Shown piece by piece: positions 8,337 to 17,027 of a stretch of 64,000 bases of DNA. The stretch lies in contig NZ_JALRNF010000017.1 in the NCBI RefSeq assembly GCF_030272895.1, positions 46,616 to 110,615 of the forward strand, given 5' to 3'. Position 1 is the stretch's first letter; each line of letters opens with the position of its first letter. Position numbers and translations under genes: made by a program. Under the pieces are notes generated by a model. The model searched no databases and was not told where the DNA came from. It worked only from the letters and a program-made list of their open reading frames with translations. The DNA is from Pseudomonas sp. BGr12 (lineage in GTDB: Bacteria > Pseudomonadota > Gammaproteobacteria > Pseudomonadales > Pseudomonadaceae).

Positions 8337-8783
8337 GTGCAAGGTGTCAAACGCAAACTGGTCTACGTGACCGCCTATGAAGCCATCGGCCTGTGCATGT
8401 CGACCCTGGGCCTGGCCTACCTGTCGGACAGCGCGCCGAGCAATACCGGGCCGCTGGCGGTGATGATCACAACCATCGCCATGGCCTGGAACTTCATCTA
8501 CAACACCCTGTTCGAGTACTGGGAAAGCCGCCAGGCCACCCGTGGCCGCAGTGTTGCGCGACGGCTGGCGCATGCCGTCGGCTTTCAGCTGACCCTGGTG
8601 GTCTACCTGATTCCGCTGATCGCCTGGTGGCTGGACATGAGCCTGCTGGAAGCCTTGCTGGTGGACCTGGCCTTCATCATTCTCATTCCTTGCTACACCT
8701 TCCTCTACAACTGGTTGTTCGATCGCATCTTCGGCCTGCCGACCTCGGCCCAGGCCAAGGACGACCCGCGCGTTGCCGCCTGA
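8337..8783 (+). CDS. PACE-family multidrug efflux transporter (AceI-like)
   Basis: Inner-membrane proton-coupled exporter of 148 residues with four transmembrane helices in two tandem bacterial transmembrane pair repeats. Glu15 in helix 1 (VTAYEAIG) corresponds to the essential glutamate of AceI. The second repeat has the related sequence ARRLAHAVGFQLTLVV. The start is GTG at 8337 with GAGGT upstream. Known family substrates include chlorhexidine and short-chain diamines; the substrate here is not known. Control by the divergent LysR gene is likely. Confidence 0.9.
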   Translation: MQGVKRKLVYVTAYEAIGLCMSTLGLAYLSDSAPSNTGPLAVMITTIAMAWNFIYNTLFEYWESRQATRGRSVARRLAHAVGFQLTLVVYLIPLIAWWLDMSLLEALLVDLAFIILIPCYTFLYNWLFDRIFGLPTSAQAKDDPRVAA

Positions 8784-8785
8784 GG

Positions 8786-9898
8786 CTATTGCGCCGGGAT
8801 TCTGATGTAGAGCGAGCCGGTATCGGAAGGGCCAGAGCCAGAGCTGGGAGTGGGGTCGGTGTCGGTGTCGGTGTTGGCGTTGCTGTCGGGATTGTCCTGC
8901 AGGCGCGTGGCACCCAGCAGGTTGTCCTCGATCTCGCCGGACAGGTAGTAGACCCCGGCCATGGCCCCGGTCTTGCGGTTATCCATGAGGTCGCGCCATT
9001 CCTGGTTGAGCGCCACGTTGAGGATCACCCGCAGCTGCTCGATCATCGCCGGTTGTTCCTGGTTGTGGGTCACCACGTTGTAGCCGGTGGCCGCCAGCGA
9101 GATCAGGGTGCCGGCGGCGCGGCCCACGGCGGCGGCCACGGCGCTGGCAATGCCGCGCGGGGCGAGGGTGGCGCCGAGCTTTTCACTGGCCTGGCGCGCC
9201 ACCGACGACAGGCCGATGTCCGAGCGCTGGGTGCCGGCGCGCACGGCGCTGTGCATGCGTTTGTGCAGCGCGACCCAGGCCGGTTGTTCGGACAGCGACT
9301 TGGCGAACAGCAACTGGTAGAGCGAGGCATCGTTGGACTTGGGGGGCGCCAGGCTGATGGCCTGGATGCGGGTCAGGCGCAGGTTGAACTGCTCGGCGGG
9401 GGCGCGGTAGCGCTGGGCGATCTGTTGCAGTTGCTGGCCGAGCAACTGCAGGTACAGTTCCATGGCCCGATCGCGGATGCCTTCGGGGTTGATCTCCTTG
9501 GCCACCTGGTCGAGTACGCGCTCGTGGTACTGCTCTTGCAGGTACAGGGCCAGGCGCTTATCCGGCGCGTCGTCGGCATTTTTGCTGTTCATCTTGTACC
9601 AGGCCACCTTCATGGTCAGCCATTGCTGGGTCCAGTAGCCGGTGAACCAGGGGATGAAATTGCTTTCGGTGTACTGCTGCACCCGATCTTTCCACACGCG
9701 CATGGAGCGCCTCGCGTAATCATTGACCGAGCTGGTGGCCGCCAGGGAGGCGTCGATGATTTCCCGGTCGATCTGCTCCCAGGTCGCCGGGCTCAGTTGC
9801 ACCGGCGGCGGCTCGACGGGCTTTTCCCGTGACGCGCAGCCGCCCAGCACCAACAACAGGGTGAGCAGGAGGAAGGTGAGCGGGGAACGCGCATTCAC
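8786..9898 (-). CDS. Uncharacterised lipoprotein with acidic Thr/Asp tail
   Basis: I do not recognise a named family. The protein has 370 residues. Residues 1-21 form a lipoprotein signal with the lipobox LGGC, so it is probably anchored in a membrane, facing the periplasm. The body is mostly helical and rich in Gln, Arg and aromatics (about residues 40-200), with a short hydrophobic stretch near 255-280 (IASAVAAAVGRAAGTLISLA). The end is low-complexity, with alternating Thr and Asp followed by Pro/Ser/Gly (about residues 338-360), then a hydrophobic SLYIRIPAQ. The stop lies 2 bases from the end of the convergent PACE gene. A TATACT -10-like box on the minus strand is at 9945-9950. Confidence 0.8.
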   Translation of the reverse strand: MNARSPLTFLLLTLLLVLGGCASREKPVEPPPVQLSPATWEQIDREIIDASLAATSSVNDYARRSMRVWKDRVQQYTESNFIPWFTGYWTQQWLTMKVAWYKMNSKNADDAPDKRLALYLQEQYHERVLDQVAKEINPEGIRDRAMELYLQLLGQQLQQIAQRYRAPAEQFNLRLTRIQAISLAPPKSNDASLYQLLFAKSLSEQPAWVALHKRMHSAVRAGTQRSDIGLSSVARQASEKLGATLAPRGIASAVAAAVGRAAGTLISLAATGYNVVTHNQEQPAMIEQLRVILNVALNQEWRDLMDNRKTGAMAGVYYLSGEIEDNLLGATRLQDNPDSNANTDTDTDPTPSSGSGPSDTGSLYIRIPAQ

Positions 9899-9971
9899 AT
9901 CGCAGCCCCCTGTGAAGAGTCAGGCGTACCGGCTTGGTTACCTTAGTATAGGTCCGGCCTCCCTGTGCGTT

Positions 9972-10658
9972 TCAGTCCTGCAGGTCGAGCTTGGCCTCGA
10001 TATGGTCCAGGTGCTCGTGCATCAATGCCAGCGCCTTGTCGCCATCGCCCTGTTCCAGCGCATCGATGATCGCCGCGTGCTCCTGCCAGGCACAGTGGCT
10101 GCAGGGGCGGGCTTCGTACTGGGCGATGATCAGCGAGGTCTGCGGCACCAGGCCGTTGAGAAAACGGGTCAGCGGGGCATTGTTGGCGATCTCGGCCAGT
10201 TTCAGGTGAAACTCGCCGCCCAGACGAATGGCGGTGCAGCGCTGGCCCTGTTCGTGGTGCTGGCGCTCGCGGGCCACCAGTTCGCGCAGCTGGCGGATCT
10301 TGGCCGGGCGCGAGCGCTGTGCGGCGAGGCTGATCAGGGTGGTTTCGGCCAGGCGCCGGGCGCTGAGGATCTGCCGCGCCTGTTGCGGGTCGGGGGCGGC
10401 CAGACGGGCGGTGTGGCTGGGGCGCTGGACGATCACCTGCTGGTCGCACAGGCGGCCAAGCACTCGGCGGATCACCGTGCGACTGACTCCGAACGCCTCG
10501 CCCAGGGCTTGCTCGGGCAGGGCGCTGCCCGGTGCCAGGCGCTGTTCGAGAATGGCGTCGAACAGGCGCGGGTAGATCTGCTCGGCCGACAGCCGTACCT
10601 CGCCATGGGCCAGCAGGGGCGGCAGGGTGGTCGCAGGGGCTTGGGCGCTGGTGTTCAT
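9972..10658 (-). CDS. GntR-family regulator, FadR subfamily (FCD domain)
   Basis: Regulator of about 228 residues. The winged helix-turn-helix lies at about residues 24-90 (LPEQALGEAFGVSRTVIRRV) and an all-helical FCD ligand domain follows. The FCD metal-site residues appear in GGEFHLKLAEIANN and later histidines (MHEHLDHIEAK). The ATG at 10658 is seven bases behind AGGAG; a GTG just before it is too close to that site. It starts 16 bases after the stop of the preceding GntR gene, so the two are probably co-transcribed. Ligand unknown. Confidence 0.88.
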   Translation of the reverse strand: MNTSAQAPATTLPPLLAHGEVRLSAEQIYPRLFDAILEQRLAPGSALPEQALGEAFGVSRTVIRRVLGRLCDQQVIVQRPSHTARLAAPDPQQARQILSARRLAETTLISLAAQRSRPAKIRQLRELVARERQHHEQGQRCTAIRLGGEFHLKLAEIANNAPLTRFLNGLVPQTSLIIAQYEARPCSHCAWQEHAAIIDALEQGDGDKALALMHEHLDHIEAKLDLQD

Positions 10659-10674
10659 CACTGCACTCCTCTGA

Positions 10675-11379
10675 TCATTTGACCGGATGTTCGTCCGGGA
10701 TCTTCAGTTCGATACCCATGCGCAGGCCTTCCTGGAGGATATGGTGGCGCATCTGGGCGCTGGCCTGGGCACTGTTCTTGTTGCGAATGGCGCGAACCAC
10801 CGCTTCGTTTTCTTCCAGTCGCGCCGCCAGGTGCTCGGGCGAGTTGCGCAGCACATCGGCGCTCTGCTTGAGGGCGTTGCTGGTCTGCTGCACCACGTTC
10901 TGGAAGATCGGGTTGGCGGTCAGGGTAAACAGCTCTTCATGGAAGGCGATGTAGGCATTGACCCCGGCTTCGCTGTCCTGGGCCTCGAGGGCTTCGCGCA
11001 TGTCCATCAGGGTCAGGCGCAGCTGGCCGATTTCCTTGCTGCTGATCGACTGGGCGACCAGGCCGACGATAAATGGCTCCAGGGTGTAGCGCAGTTGCAG
11101 CACATCTTCCAGGCTGGCCTCGGCGACGGTGTTGGCCACGGGCGCCGTTTCGACGCTGCCCGGCTCCAGCACCAGCACACCCTTGCCCGGCAGCGAGCGC
11201 ACCAGGCCCAAGGTTTCCAGCACGGTGACCGCTTCGCGCAGGCTGGGGCGGCTGATGCCCAGTTGCTCGGCCAGTTCACGCTGGCCCGGGAGCATTTCGC
11301 CGGAGCGCCACTGGCCCCGGTCCAGGGCCTGGCGCAGTTTTTCTACCACGGCGTTGACGACGGTTGATGAGCTGATCAC
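10675..11379 (-). CDS. GntR-family regulator, FadR subfamily, probable dctA regulator
   Basis: Regulator of 234 residues with a classical FadR/LldR-type DNA-binding domain (LPGQRELAEQLGISRPSLRE at about residues 29-48) and an FCD domain (about 90-225). The start is GTG at 11379 with AGGGAG upstream. It lies 63 bases downstream of dctA in the same direction. Regulators of this subgroup bind GGT-N3-ACC palindromes, and two such sites lie upstream of dctA. Control of dctA and of its own transcript is therefore a reasonable inference; the effector is probably a small organic acid. Confidence 0.88.
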   Translation of the reverse strand: MISSSTVVNAVVEKLRQALDRGQWRSGEMLPGQRELAEQLGISRPSLREAVTVLETLGLVRSLPGKGVLVLEPGSVETAPVANTVAEASLEDVLQLRYTLEPFIVGLVAQSISSKEIGQLRLTLMDMREALEAQDSEAGVNAYIAFHEELFTLTANPIFQNVVQQTSNALKQSADVLRNSPEHLAARLEENEAVVRAIRNKNSAQASAQMRHHILQEGLRMGIELKIPDEHPVK

Positions 11380-11442
11380 GGTTCACTCCCTGAGATCGGT
11401 TTCACGCTTGCCGGGCCGGCGCCAGGGCACCGGCCCGTTCAC

Positions 11443-12753
11443 TCAGAACTCTTGTTGATGGGTGGCTTGGCCTTTGCGCTGGGCAAAGCTGTAGCCCTGT
11501 TTGCCGGCCAGTACATTGTTGGCCCGTTCCATGTCGATATCGCCTTCCCATTTGCCGATGGCCACGGTGGCCACGCAGTTGCCGATCAGGTTGGTCAGGG
11601 CGCGGCCGATGCCCATGAACCAGTCCACTGCCAGCACCAGCACCAGGCCGACCACCGGGATCGCGGGAATGGCGGTGAGGGTGGCGGCGAGGATCACCAG
11701 CGCCGAACCGGGGATGCCGTGGGCACCTTTGGAGGTGATCAGCGACACCAGCAGGATGGTCAACAGGTCGGTCATGGCCAGGGGCGTGCCGGTGGCATTG
11801 GCGATAAAGACGATGGCCAGGGTCAGGTAGATCGAGAAGCCGTCGAGGTTAAAGGAATAGCCGGTGGGAATCACCAGGCCGACGGTGGAATTGCCGATGC
11901 CCAGGTGCTCCAGTTTGCGCATGATCTGTGGCAGCACGGCGTCGGACGAGGCGGTGCCGAGGACGATGGTCAGCTCTTCGCGCAGGTATTTGATGAACGG
12001 CAGGATGCGCAGGCCCGACAGACGCATCACGGTACCCAGGATCAGCAGCACGAAGCCGATGCAGGTCAGGTAGAACAACGCCACCAGGCCGCCCAGGTGC
12101 TGCAGCGACTCCAGGCCATATTTGCTGGTGGTGAAGGCGATGGCGCCGAACACACCCAGCGGCGCCAGGCGCACGATCATGCCCATGATGCGGAAGATCA
12201 CATGGCTCAGCTCGTTGATCAGCCGCGAGATGCCCGAGGCCGCTTCACCGACCAGGTTCAGCGCACTGCCGAACAGCACCGAGAACAGCAGGACCTGGAG
12301 GATGTTGTTGTCGGCAAAAGCACCGACCACCGAGGTGGGGATCAAATCCATGAGGAAGGCGGCGGTGCCGTGGATGTGCTGGCCACGCTCGGCCAGGTTG
12401 CTGGCTTCGGCGCTGGCCAACTGGTCCAGATGGATGTTGGCGCCGCTGCCGATGCCGGAGGTAAAGGCGAACACCAGGCCGATGACCAGGGCGATGGTGG
12501 TGAGGATCTCGAAGTAGATCACCGATTTCAGGCCGATCCGCCCGACCTTCTTCAGGTCCCCCGCACCGGAAATACCGCTGACCACCACGCAGAACACAAT
12601 CAAGCCGATGAGCATCTTGATCAGCTTGATAAAGCCGTCACCCAGGGGTTTGAGCTGCAGGGAAACTTCAGGAAAGCTCAAGCCACAGGCGATGCCGAGC
12701 ACCAGGCCGAGCACTACTTGGAGAAAGATCGAACGCGAGCACCATTTGAGCAT
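11443..12753 (-). CDS. dctA: Dicarboxylate/cation symporter, DctA-like (DAACS family)
   Basis: Inner-membrane secondary transporter of 436 residues, the usual length. Family hallmarks are present: GYSFNLDG near residue 300, the re-entrant loop TASSDAVLP (a variant of the more usual TSSSESALP), and the C-terminal VDWFMGIGRALTNLIGN. DctA proteins take up succinate, fumarate and malate. The serine-rich loop change could alter substrate range, so another organic acid is possible. The gene heads a unit with two GntR genes. The start ATG at 12753 has only a weak ribosome site. Confidence 0.88.
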   Translation of the reverse strand: MLKWCSRSIFLQVVLGLVLGIACGLSFPEVSLQLKPLGDGFIKLIKMLIGLIVFCVVVSGISGAGDLKKVGRIGLKSVIYFEILTTIALVIGLVFAFTSGIGSGANIHLDQLASAEASNLAERGQHIHGTAAFLMDLIPTSVVGAFADNNILQVLLFSVLFGSALNLVGEAASGISRLINELSHVIFRIMGMIVRLAPLGVFGAIAFTTSKYGLESLQHLGGLVALFYLTCIGFVLLILGTVMRLSGLRILPFIKYLREELTIVLGTASSDAVLPQIMRKLEHLGIGNSTVGLVIPTGYSFNLDGFSIYLTLAIVFIANATGTPLAMTDLLTILLVSLITSKGAHGIPGSALVILAATLTAIPAIPVVGLVLVLAVDWFMGIGRALTNLIGNCVATVAIGKWEGDIDMERANNVLAGKQGYSFAQRKGQATHQQEF

Positions 12754-12823
12754 GGGAGGGATCTCTGGTCGGTGTCCTTGCTTCGGTGCCCGGAGGCGAA
12801 AGAGCGGAGGACTTAATTATTGT

Positions 12824-12832
12824 GGTCTTACC
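12824..12832. promoter_or_regulatory. GGT-N3-ACC site 1 upstream of dctA
   Basis: GGTCTTACC, a GntR/FadR-type half-palindrome pair, about 70 bases upstream of the dctA start. It is next to an AT-rich ATAATTAAG stretch on the minus strand that could be the -10 region. Confidence 0.5.
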
Positions 12833-12919
12833 GGTATGTCCAGTGCGTGCTCAGTGTAGGCGCGGTTTTCTCGCGATCGCAAGGGGTTTTCGGATAAAAG
12901 GATGGGAATTGGCTTTACC

Positions 12920-12928
12920 GGTCTGACC
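12920..12928. promoter_or_regulatory. GGT-N3-ACC site 2 upstream of dctA
   Basis: GGTCTGACC, a perfect odd-centred palindrome resembling PdhR/LldR-type operators (TGGTCAGACC on the minus strand). Its centre is 96 bases from site 1, close to nine helical turns, which would allow looping. Confidence 0.5.
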
Positions 12929-12958
12929 AGTTGATGCCAATAGGGCGGCCGTGAAGGT

Positions 12959-13273
12959 TCAGGATTTGGACAACACCAGGTCGACGGCGTTGATCAGGTC
13001 GCCCAGGGCCTGGGGTGGGGCTTTGTGGATGACGTCGAACAGGTAGGCGCGCTGATCGTCCTCGTCGTCCTGTTCGGCGAAGAAGGCTTTGAGCTTGATG
13101 CCCAGTACTTCGGCGAAGATCAGCAGGGCGTCGATGCTGGGGGTGTAGGTGCCGGTTTCGAAACGGCTGATGGTCTTGGGGTCGAAGCCTGTGCGCTCGC
13201 CCAGTTCAGCCTGAGTAAGCCCCGCGACCTTGCGGTAACGCTTGATGGCCGGACCCAAACTTGAATGTGTCAT
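12959..13273 (-). CDS. Small XRE-family transcriptional regulator
   Basis: Protein of 104 residues from the ATG at 13273; a TTG one codon upstream is less likely. A single helix-turn-helix of the HTH_3 type spans residues 8-62 (GLTQAELGERTGFDPKTISR). The acidic patch EQDDEDDQ and a helical tail follow, probably for dimerisation. The ribosome site AGGAAT is part of the inverted repeat ATTCC-N5-GGAAT, which suggests autorepression. It is divergent from the aerotaxis gene. Confidence 0.85.
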   Translation of the reverse strand: MTHSSLGPAIKRYRKVAGLTQAELGERTGFDPKTISRFETGTYTPSIDALLIFAEVLGIKLKAFFAEQDDEDDQRAYLFDVIHKAPPQALGDLINAVDLVLSKS

Positions 13274-13279
13274 CAATTA

Positions 13280-13294
13280 ATTCCTATTTGGAAT
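13280..13294. promoter_or_regulatory. Inverted repeat ATTCC-N5-GGAAT at the XRE gene start
   Basis: Perfect 5-base arms with a TATTT spacer, 7 bases upstream of the XRE start codon and covering its ribosome site. Typical placement for an autoregulatory operator. Confidence 0.5.
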
Positions 13295-13337
13295 CAAGAA
13301 CTTACCGATATACATAAGTCGCAGGCAACGTCAAAAG

Positions 13338-13378
13338 CCATCACATTTGGTTGCAAAATGTGATGGTATTCGTAGAAT
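13338..13378 (+). promoter_or_regulatory. 11-base inverted repeat overlapping a sigma-70-like promoter of the aer gene
   Basis: Arms CCATCACATTT (13338-13348) and AAATGTGATGG (13356-13366) are perfect with a 7-base loop. A -35-like TTGCAA (13351-13356) and a -10-like TAGAAT (13373-13378) are spaced 16 bases apart, so the repeat overlaps the promoter. It could be an operator for the divergent regulator. Confidence 0.55.
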
Positions 13379-13527
13379 AGATTATCTTGACAGGTCAAAA
13401 ACCATCAAGTTCCAGACAGGGGCGTGCCGCTTATCCAGCGCGAGCGCAACGCCTGATGGAGCGCTCTTTTCGATGTCGGATGAAGGGTCTGCGCCTGGAT
13501 GCAGACCGCAGCAGAAGGAATTTCAAC

Positions 13528-15093
13528 GTGCGTTTCAACCTGCCGGTCACCTCGGTCGAACAGACTTTCGGCGAGGATCAACGGCTGATTTCTGCAACCG
13601 ACACCGCCAGCAACATCACCTACTGCAACGCCGAATTCGCCGCCATGAGCGGCTTCAGCCAGGAAGAACTGATCGGCAGCCCGCACAACCTGGTGCGCCA
13701 TCCGGACATGCCTGCCGAGGTATTTCGGCAGATGTGGCAATACCTGAAGGCCGGCAAGAGCTGGATGGGCATCGTCAAGAACCGCAGCAAGAACGGCAAT
13801 TACTACTGGGTCAGTGCCTACGTCACGCCAATCCTGGAAAACGGCCGTGTGGTCGGCTACGAGTCGGTGCGGGTCAAACCGACCCGCGAGCAGGTGCGGC
13901 GCGCCGAGGCGCTGTATGCCCGTTTGCGCGCCGGCAAGGCGGCGGTATCCGGTGCTCGGCGTGTGGCCGGGTTCGCCCGGGTAGCCAGCGTGCCGCTGCT
14001 GGCAGGCATAGTGGCGATCGGCGTGCAACAGTGGCTGCCCGGCTGGCCGGCCCACGGCATCACCCTGGGATTGTTCGGCGCGCTCGGCCTGTGGGCCCAT
14101 CAGCGCCTGGACCAGCAGTTGCAGCAGATCGCCCGCAGTGCGGGCAACGCCTTCGCCGACCCGATCGTCGCCCTGACCTACAGTGATGACGTGGGCCCGG
14201 CGGCGCAGTTGCAGATGATCCTGATCAGCGAGCAGGCGCGGCTCAAGACCGCCCTGACGCGCCTGAGCGACCTGGCCGTGCAGATGAGCGAGGCGGCCAG
14301 CGACTCCAGCCGCTTGTCCCGGCACACTGAAACGGCCTTGCTCGAACAGCGCGCCGAAACCGACCAGACCGCCGCGGCCATGACCGAGATGGCCGCCTCG
14401 ATTGCCGAGGTCGCCTTGCACGTGCAGCAGACCGCCGGTGAAGCCCACACCGCCAATCAACTGGCCGGGCAGGGCAGCGAAGTGGCCGGGGCGACCCGCG
14501 AGGCCATTCAGTTGCTGGCCAGCACCGTTCGCCAGATCAACCAGGCGGTGACCCACCTGGCCGGGCAGACCCAGGACATTTCCCTGGCCGCCGAGGTGAT
14601 CCGCGCGATTGCCGAGCAGACCAACCTGCTGGCGCTCAATGCCGCCATCGAAGCGGCGCGTGCCGGTGAACAGGGGCGCGGTTTTGCCGTGGTCGCCGAT
14701 GAGGTGCGCGCACTGGCCGGCAAGACCCGGCAGTCGACCTTGCAGATTCAGGGTATCATCGACAGCCTGCGTAGCGGCGCCGATGAGGCGGTACAGATCG
14801 CCAGTCTGGGTATCGACGAAGCCGAGCAGGGCGTGGCCCGGGTGCTGGAGGCGCAGCAGGCGCTGCGGGGTATCCGCGACGCGGTGGCCTGCATCAGCGA
14901 CATGAGCCAGCAGATGGCCGCGGCCTCCCAGCAACAATCATCGGTCGCCGAAACGGTGTCCGAACAGATCAACAACGTGGCCGGCACCGTGCAGCACACC
15001 GCGCTGAACGCCAATGCCGCCGCCACCCGCGGGGCTGAACTGCAGGGTATTGCTTCGGGCCTGCGTGCCCTGGTCGAGCGCTTCAACCGCTAG
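13528..15093 (+). CDS. aer: Aer-type aerotaxis receptor (PAS + chemoreceptor signalling domain)
   Basis: Energy/redox taxis receptor of 521 residues. The start is GTG at 13528 with AGAAGGAA upstream; the resulting N-terminus [13 protein letters not shown] matches Aer proteins. An FAD-binding PAS domain covers residues 10-115 with the Aer hallmark [10 protein letters not shown] hydrophobic membrane anchor lies at about 150-190, and the cytoplasmic signalling domain follows with the hairpin tip [20 protein letters not shown]. There is no periplasmic sensor. Aer proteins sense redox state through FAD and pass it to CheA/CheW. The next gene starts 22 bases on, so a c-di-GMP enzyme is probably co-transcribed. 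Confidence 0.92.
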   Translation: MRFNLPVTSVEQTFGEDQRLISATDTASNITYCNAEFAAMSGFSQEELIGSPHNLVRHPDMPAEVFRQMWQYLKAGKSWMGIVKNRSKNGNYYWVSAYVTPILENGRVVGYESVRVKPTREQVRRAEALYARLRAGKAAVSGARRVAGFARVASVPLLAGIVAIGVQQWLPGWPAHGITLGLFGALGLWAHQRLDQQLQQIARSAGNAFADPIVALTYSDDVGPAAQLQMILISEQARLKTALTRLSDLAVQMSEAASDSSRLSRHTETALLEQRAETDQTAAAMTEMAASIAEVALHVQQTAGEAHTANQLAGQGSEVAGATREAIQLLASTVRQINQAVTHLAGQTQDISLAAEVIRAIAEQTNLLALNAAIEAARAGEQGRGFAVVADEVRALAGKTRQSTLQIQGIIDSLRSGADEAVQIASLGIDEAEQGVARVLEAQQALRGIRDAVACISDMSQQMAAASQQQSSVAETVSEQINNVAGTVQHTALNANAAATRGAELQGIASGLRALVERFNR

Positions 15094-15115
15094 ACCCCGG
15101 GACAACGAGATTTTC

Positions 15116-16813
15116 ATGGACGATAACTACCGCACGGCCGTGGATGCGGCCGCGATCTTTTCTGAAACCGACCTGAGTGGCCGGATCACCTACGTCAACG
15201 AGCAGTTCTGCAGTATTTCCGGCTACAGCCGCGACGAGCTGCTGGGCGCCAACCACCGCATCCTCAATTCCGGCCTGCACGATCCGGACTTCTTCGACGG
15301 CATGTGGCGCGCCCTGGTCGCCGGCCGGGTGTGGAAGGGCGAGATCTGCAACCGGGCCAAGGACGGTTCGCTGTACTGGGTCGACAGCACCATGGTGCCG
15401 CTGATCGATCCGGCCAGCGGGCGGGTACGCAAGTACGTGTCGATCCGCTTCGACGTCACCGAAAAGCGGCAGTTGCTGCATACCTTGCAATGGCGGGTCG
15501 GCCATGACGTGCTGACCGGCCTGCCCAATCGCGCCTACCTGTCGGACCTGCTCAACCAGGCGCTGGAGTTCTCCCGTCGCGAGGACACGCCCCTGGCGGT
15601 GTGCATGCTCGACCTGGACGGCTTCAAGGCGGTCAACGACGGCTATGGTCATGCCAGTGGCGACCTGCTGCTGGTGGAAGTGGCCGCGCGCCTGAAGGCG
15701 ATCCTGCGCGGCGGCGATGCCGTGGCGCGGCTCTCGGGGGACGAGTTCGTGCTGATCCTGCGCGAGGTGCAGGAGCCGGCACAGCTGCAGGCCGCACTGG
15801 AGCGAGTGCTGCAAGCCCTGGCTACGCCCTACGTGATCCGTGAGCGCGAGGTCAGCGTCAGCGCCAGTATCGGCGTCACCCTGTTCCCCCTCGACAACGA
15901 GGACACCGACACCCTGCTGCGCCACGCCGACCAGGCGCTATACGTCGCCAAGCAGAGCGGGCGCAACCGCTACCACCTGTTCGACGTGTCGGCCGACCGC
16001 GAGGTCAAGGCCACCCACCAGACCGTGGCACGGGTGCGCCACGCGCTGATCAAGGGCGAGCTGTGCCTGCACTATCAACCCAAGGTGAACATGCGCAGCG
16101 GGCAGGTGCTGGGTTTCGAGGCCTTGCTGCGCTGGCAGCATCCCTTCAAGGGGCTGGTGACCCCGGCGGAATTCCTGCCGCTGGTGGAGCAGACCGACCT
16201 GATCGTCGATATCGGCGAGTGGGTGATCGCCCAGGCCCTGGCGCAGATGCAGCGCTGGCAGCAGGCCGGGCATGCGTGGCCGGTGAGCGTGAACATCGCT
16301 GCCCGACATTTCCAGCGCGCCGACTTTGTCGAGCGCCTGCAACGCTTGCTGGCGCGTCACCCGACGGTGGCGCCGCAGATGCTCGACCTGGAAATCGTCG
16401 AGTCGGTAGCCATCGAGAACATCCAGCGGGTCAGCCAGTGCCTGGAGGCCTGCCAGCGCCTGGGGGTGCAGTCGTCCCTGGATGACTTCGGCACCGGCTA
16501 TTCGTCCCTGAGCTACCTCAAGCGCCTGCCGACCCGGACCATCAAGATCGACAAGTCGTTCGTGCGCGACATTCTCAATGACCACGACGACCTGGCCCTG
16601 ACCCGGGCGGTGATCGGCCTGGCCCGGGCCTTCGGTCGCCAGGTGATCGCCGAAGGCCTGGAGACCGTCGAGCACGGCCAGTTGCTGATGGGCCTGGGCT
16701 GCGATGTCGCCCAGGGCTATGGCATCGCCCGGCCGATGCCGCCCGAGGCGGTGGTCGACTGGGCCGCCGGCTACGTGCAGCCACCTCAGTGGCGGGCCTC
16801 GGCAGGGCACTGA
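15116..16813 (+). CDS. PAS-GGDEF-EAL protein (c-di-GMP turnover)
   Basis: Soluble protein of 565 residues. The PAS domain (about 10-120) starts FSETDLSGRITYVNEQF and resembles the PAS of the upstream Aer. The GGDEF domain (about 130-290) carries SGDEF instead of GGDEF. The EAL domain (about 310-555) keeps EALLRW, the DDFGTGYSSL loop, KIDKSFV and EGLET, so phosphodiesterase activity is likely. SGDEF enzymes can be active or serve as GTP sensors, so cyclase activity is uncertain. Its position suggests that redox or oxygen state tunes both taxis and c-di-GMP. Confidence 0.9.
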   Translation: MDDNYRTAVDAAAIFSETDLSGRITYVNEQFCSISGYSRDELLGANHRILNSGLHDPDFFDGMWRALVAGRVWKGEICNRAKDGSLYWVDSTMVPLIDPASGRVRKYVSIRFDVTEKRQLLHTLQWRVGHDVLTGLPNRAYLSDLLNQALEFSRREDTPLAVCMLDLDGFKAVNDGYGHASGDLLLVEVAARLKAILRGGDAVARLSGDEFVLILREVQEPAQLQAALERVLQALATPYVIREREVSVSASIGVTLFPLDNEDTDTLLRHADQALYVAKQSGRNRYHLFDVSADREVKATHQTVARVRHALIKGELCLHYQPKVNMRSGQVLGFEALLRWQHPFKGLVTPAEFLPLVEQTDLIVDIGEWVIAQALAQMQRWQQAGHAWPVSVNIAARHFQRADFVERLQRLLARHPTVAPQMLDLEIVESVAIENIQRVSQCLEACQRLGVQSSLDDFGTGYSSLSYLKRLPTRTIKIDKSFVRDILNDHDDLALTRAVIGLARAFGRQVIAEGLETVEHGQLLMGLGCDVAQGYGIARPMPPEAVVDWAAGYVQPPQWRASAGH

Positions 16814-16821
16814 AGGCGTAG

Positions 16822-16839
16822 TTTTACGCATTCTTTATG
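16822..16839 (+). promoter_or_regulatory. KdpE-box-like sequence upstream of kdpF
   Basis: TTTTACGCATTCTTTATG, an AT-rich tandem of TTTAC/TTTAT motifs in an otherwise GC-rich stretch, 91 bases upstream of kdpF. It resembles the T-rich KdpE site described in E. coli. Match is by eye only. Confidence 0.4.
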
Positions 16840-16929
16840 CCCGGGCGCAGGTCCCGGTCTCGTCCCTTTACAGCCGCTCTACCGACAATGACCGTCAACG
16901 GCGACCTGCCGTAAGGACGGAGAGTTTTC

Positions 16930-17019
16930 ATGAGCATTCTGGACGGGGTGTCACTGCTGCTGGCAGTGGCGTTGATGATCTACCTGATGGTCGCGCTGCT
17001 GCGCGCCGACCGGGGCTAG
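16930..17019 (+). CDS. kdpF: KdpF, small membrane subunit of K+-transporting ATPase
   Basis: A 29-residue single-helix protein (MSILDGVSLLLAVALMIYLM...) starting at the ATG at 16930. KdpF stabilises the KdpFABC complex in the inner membrane. It ends 8 bases before kdpA. Size, sequence and position leave little doubt. Confidence 0.93.
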   Translation: MSILDGVSLLLAVALMIYLMVALLRADRG

Positions 17020-17027
17020 GAGCGACC

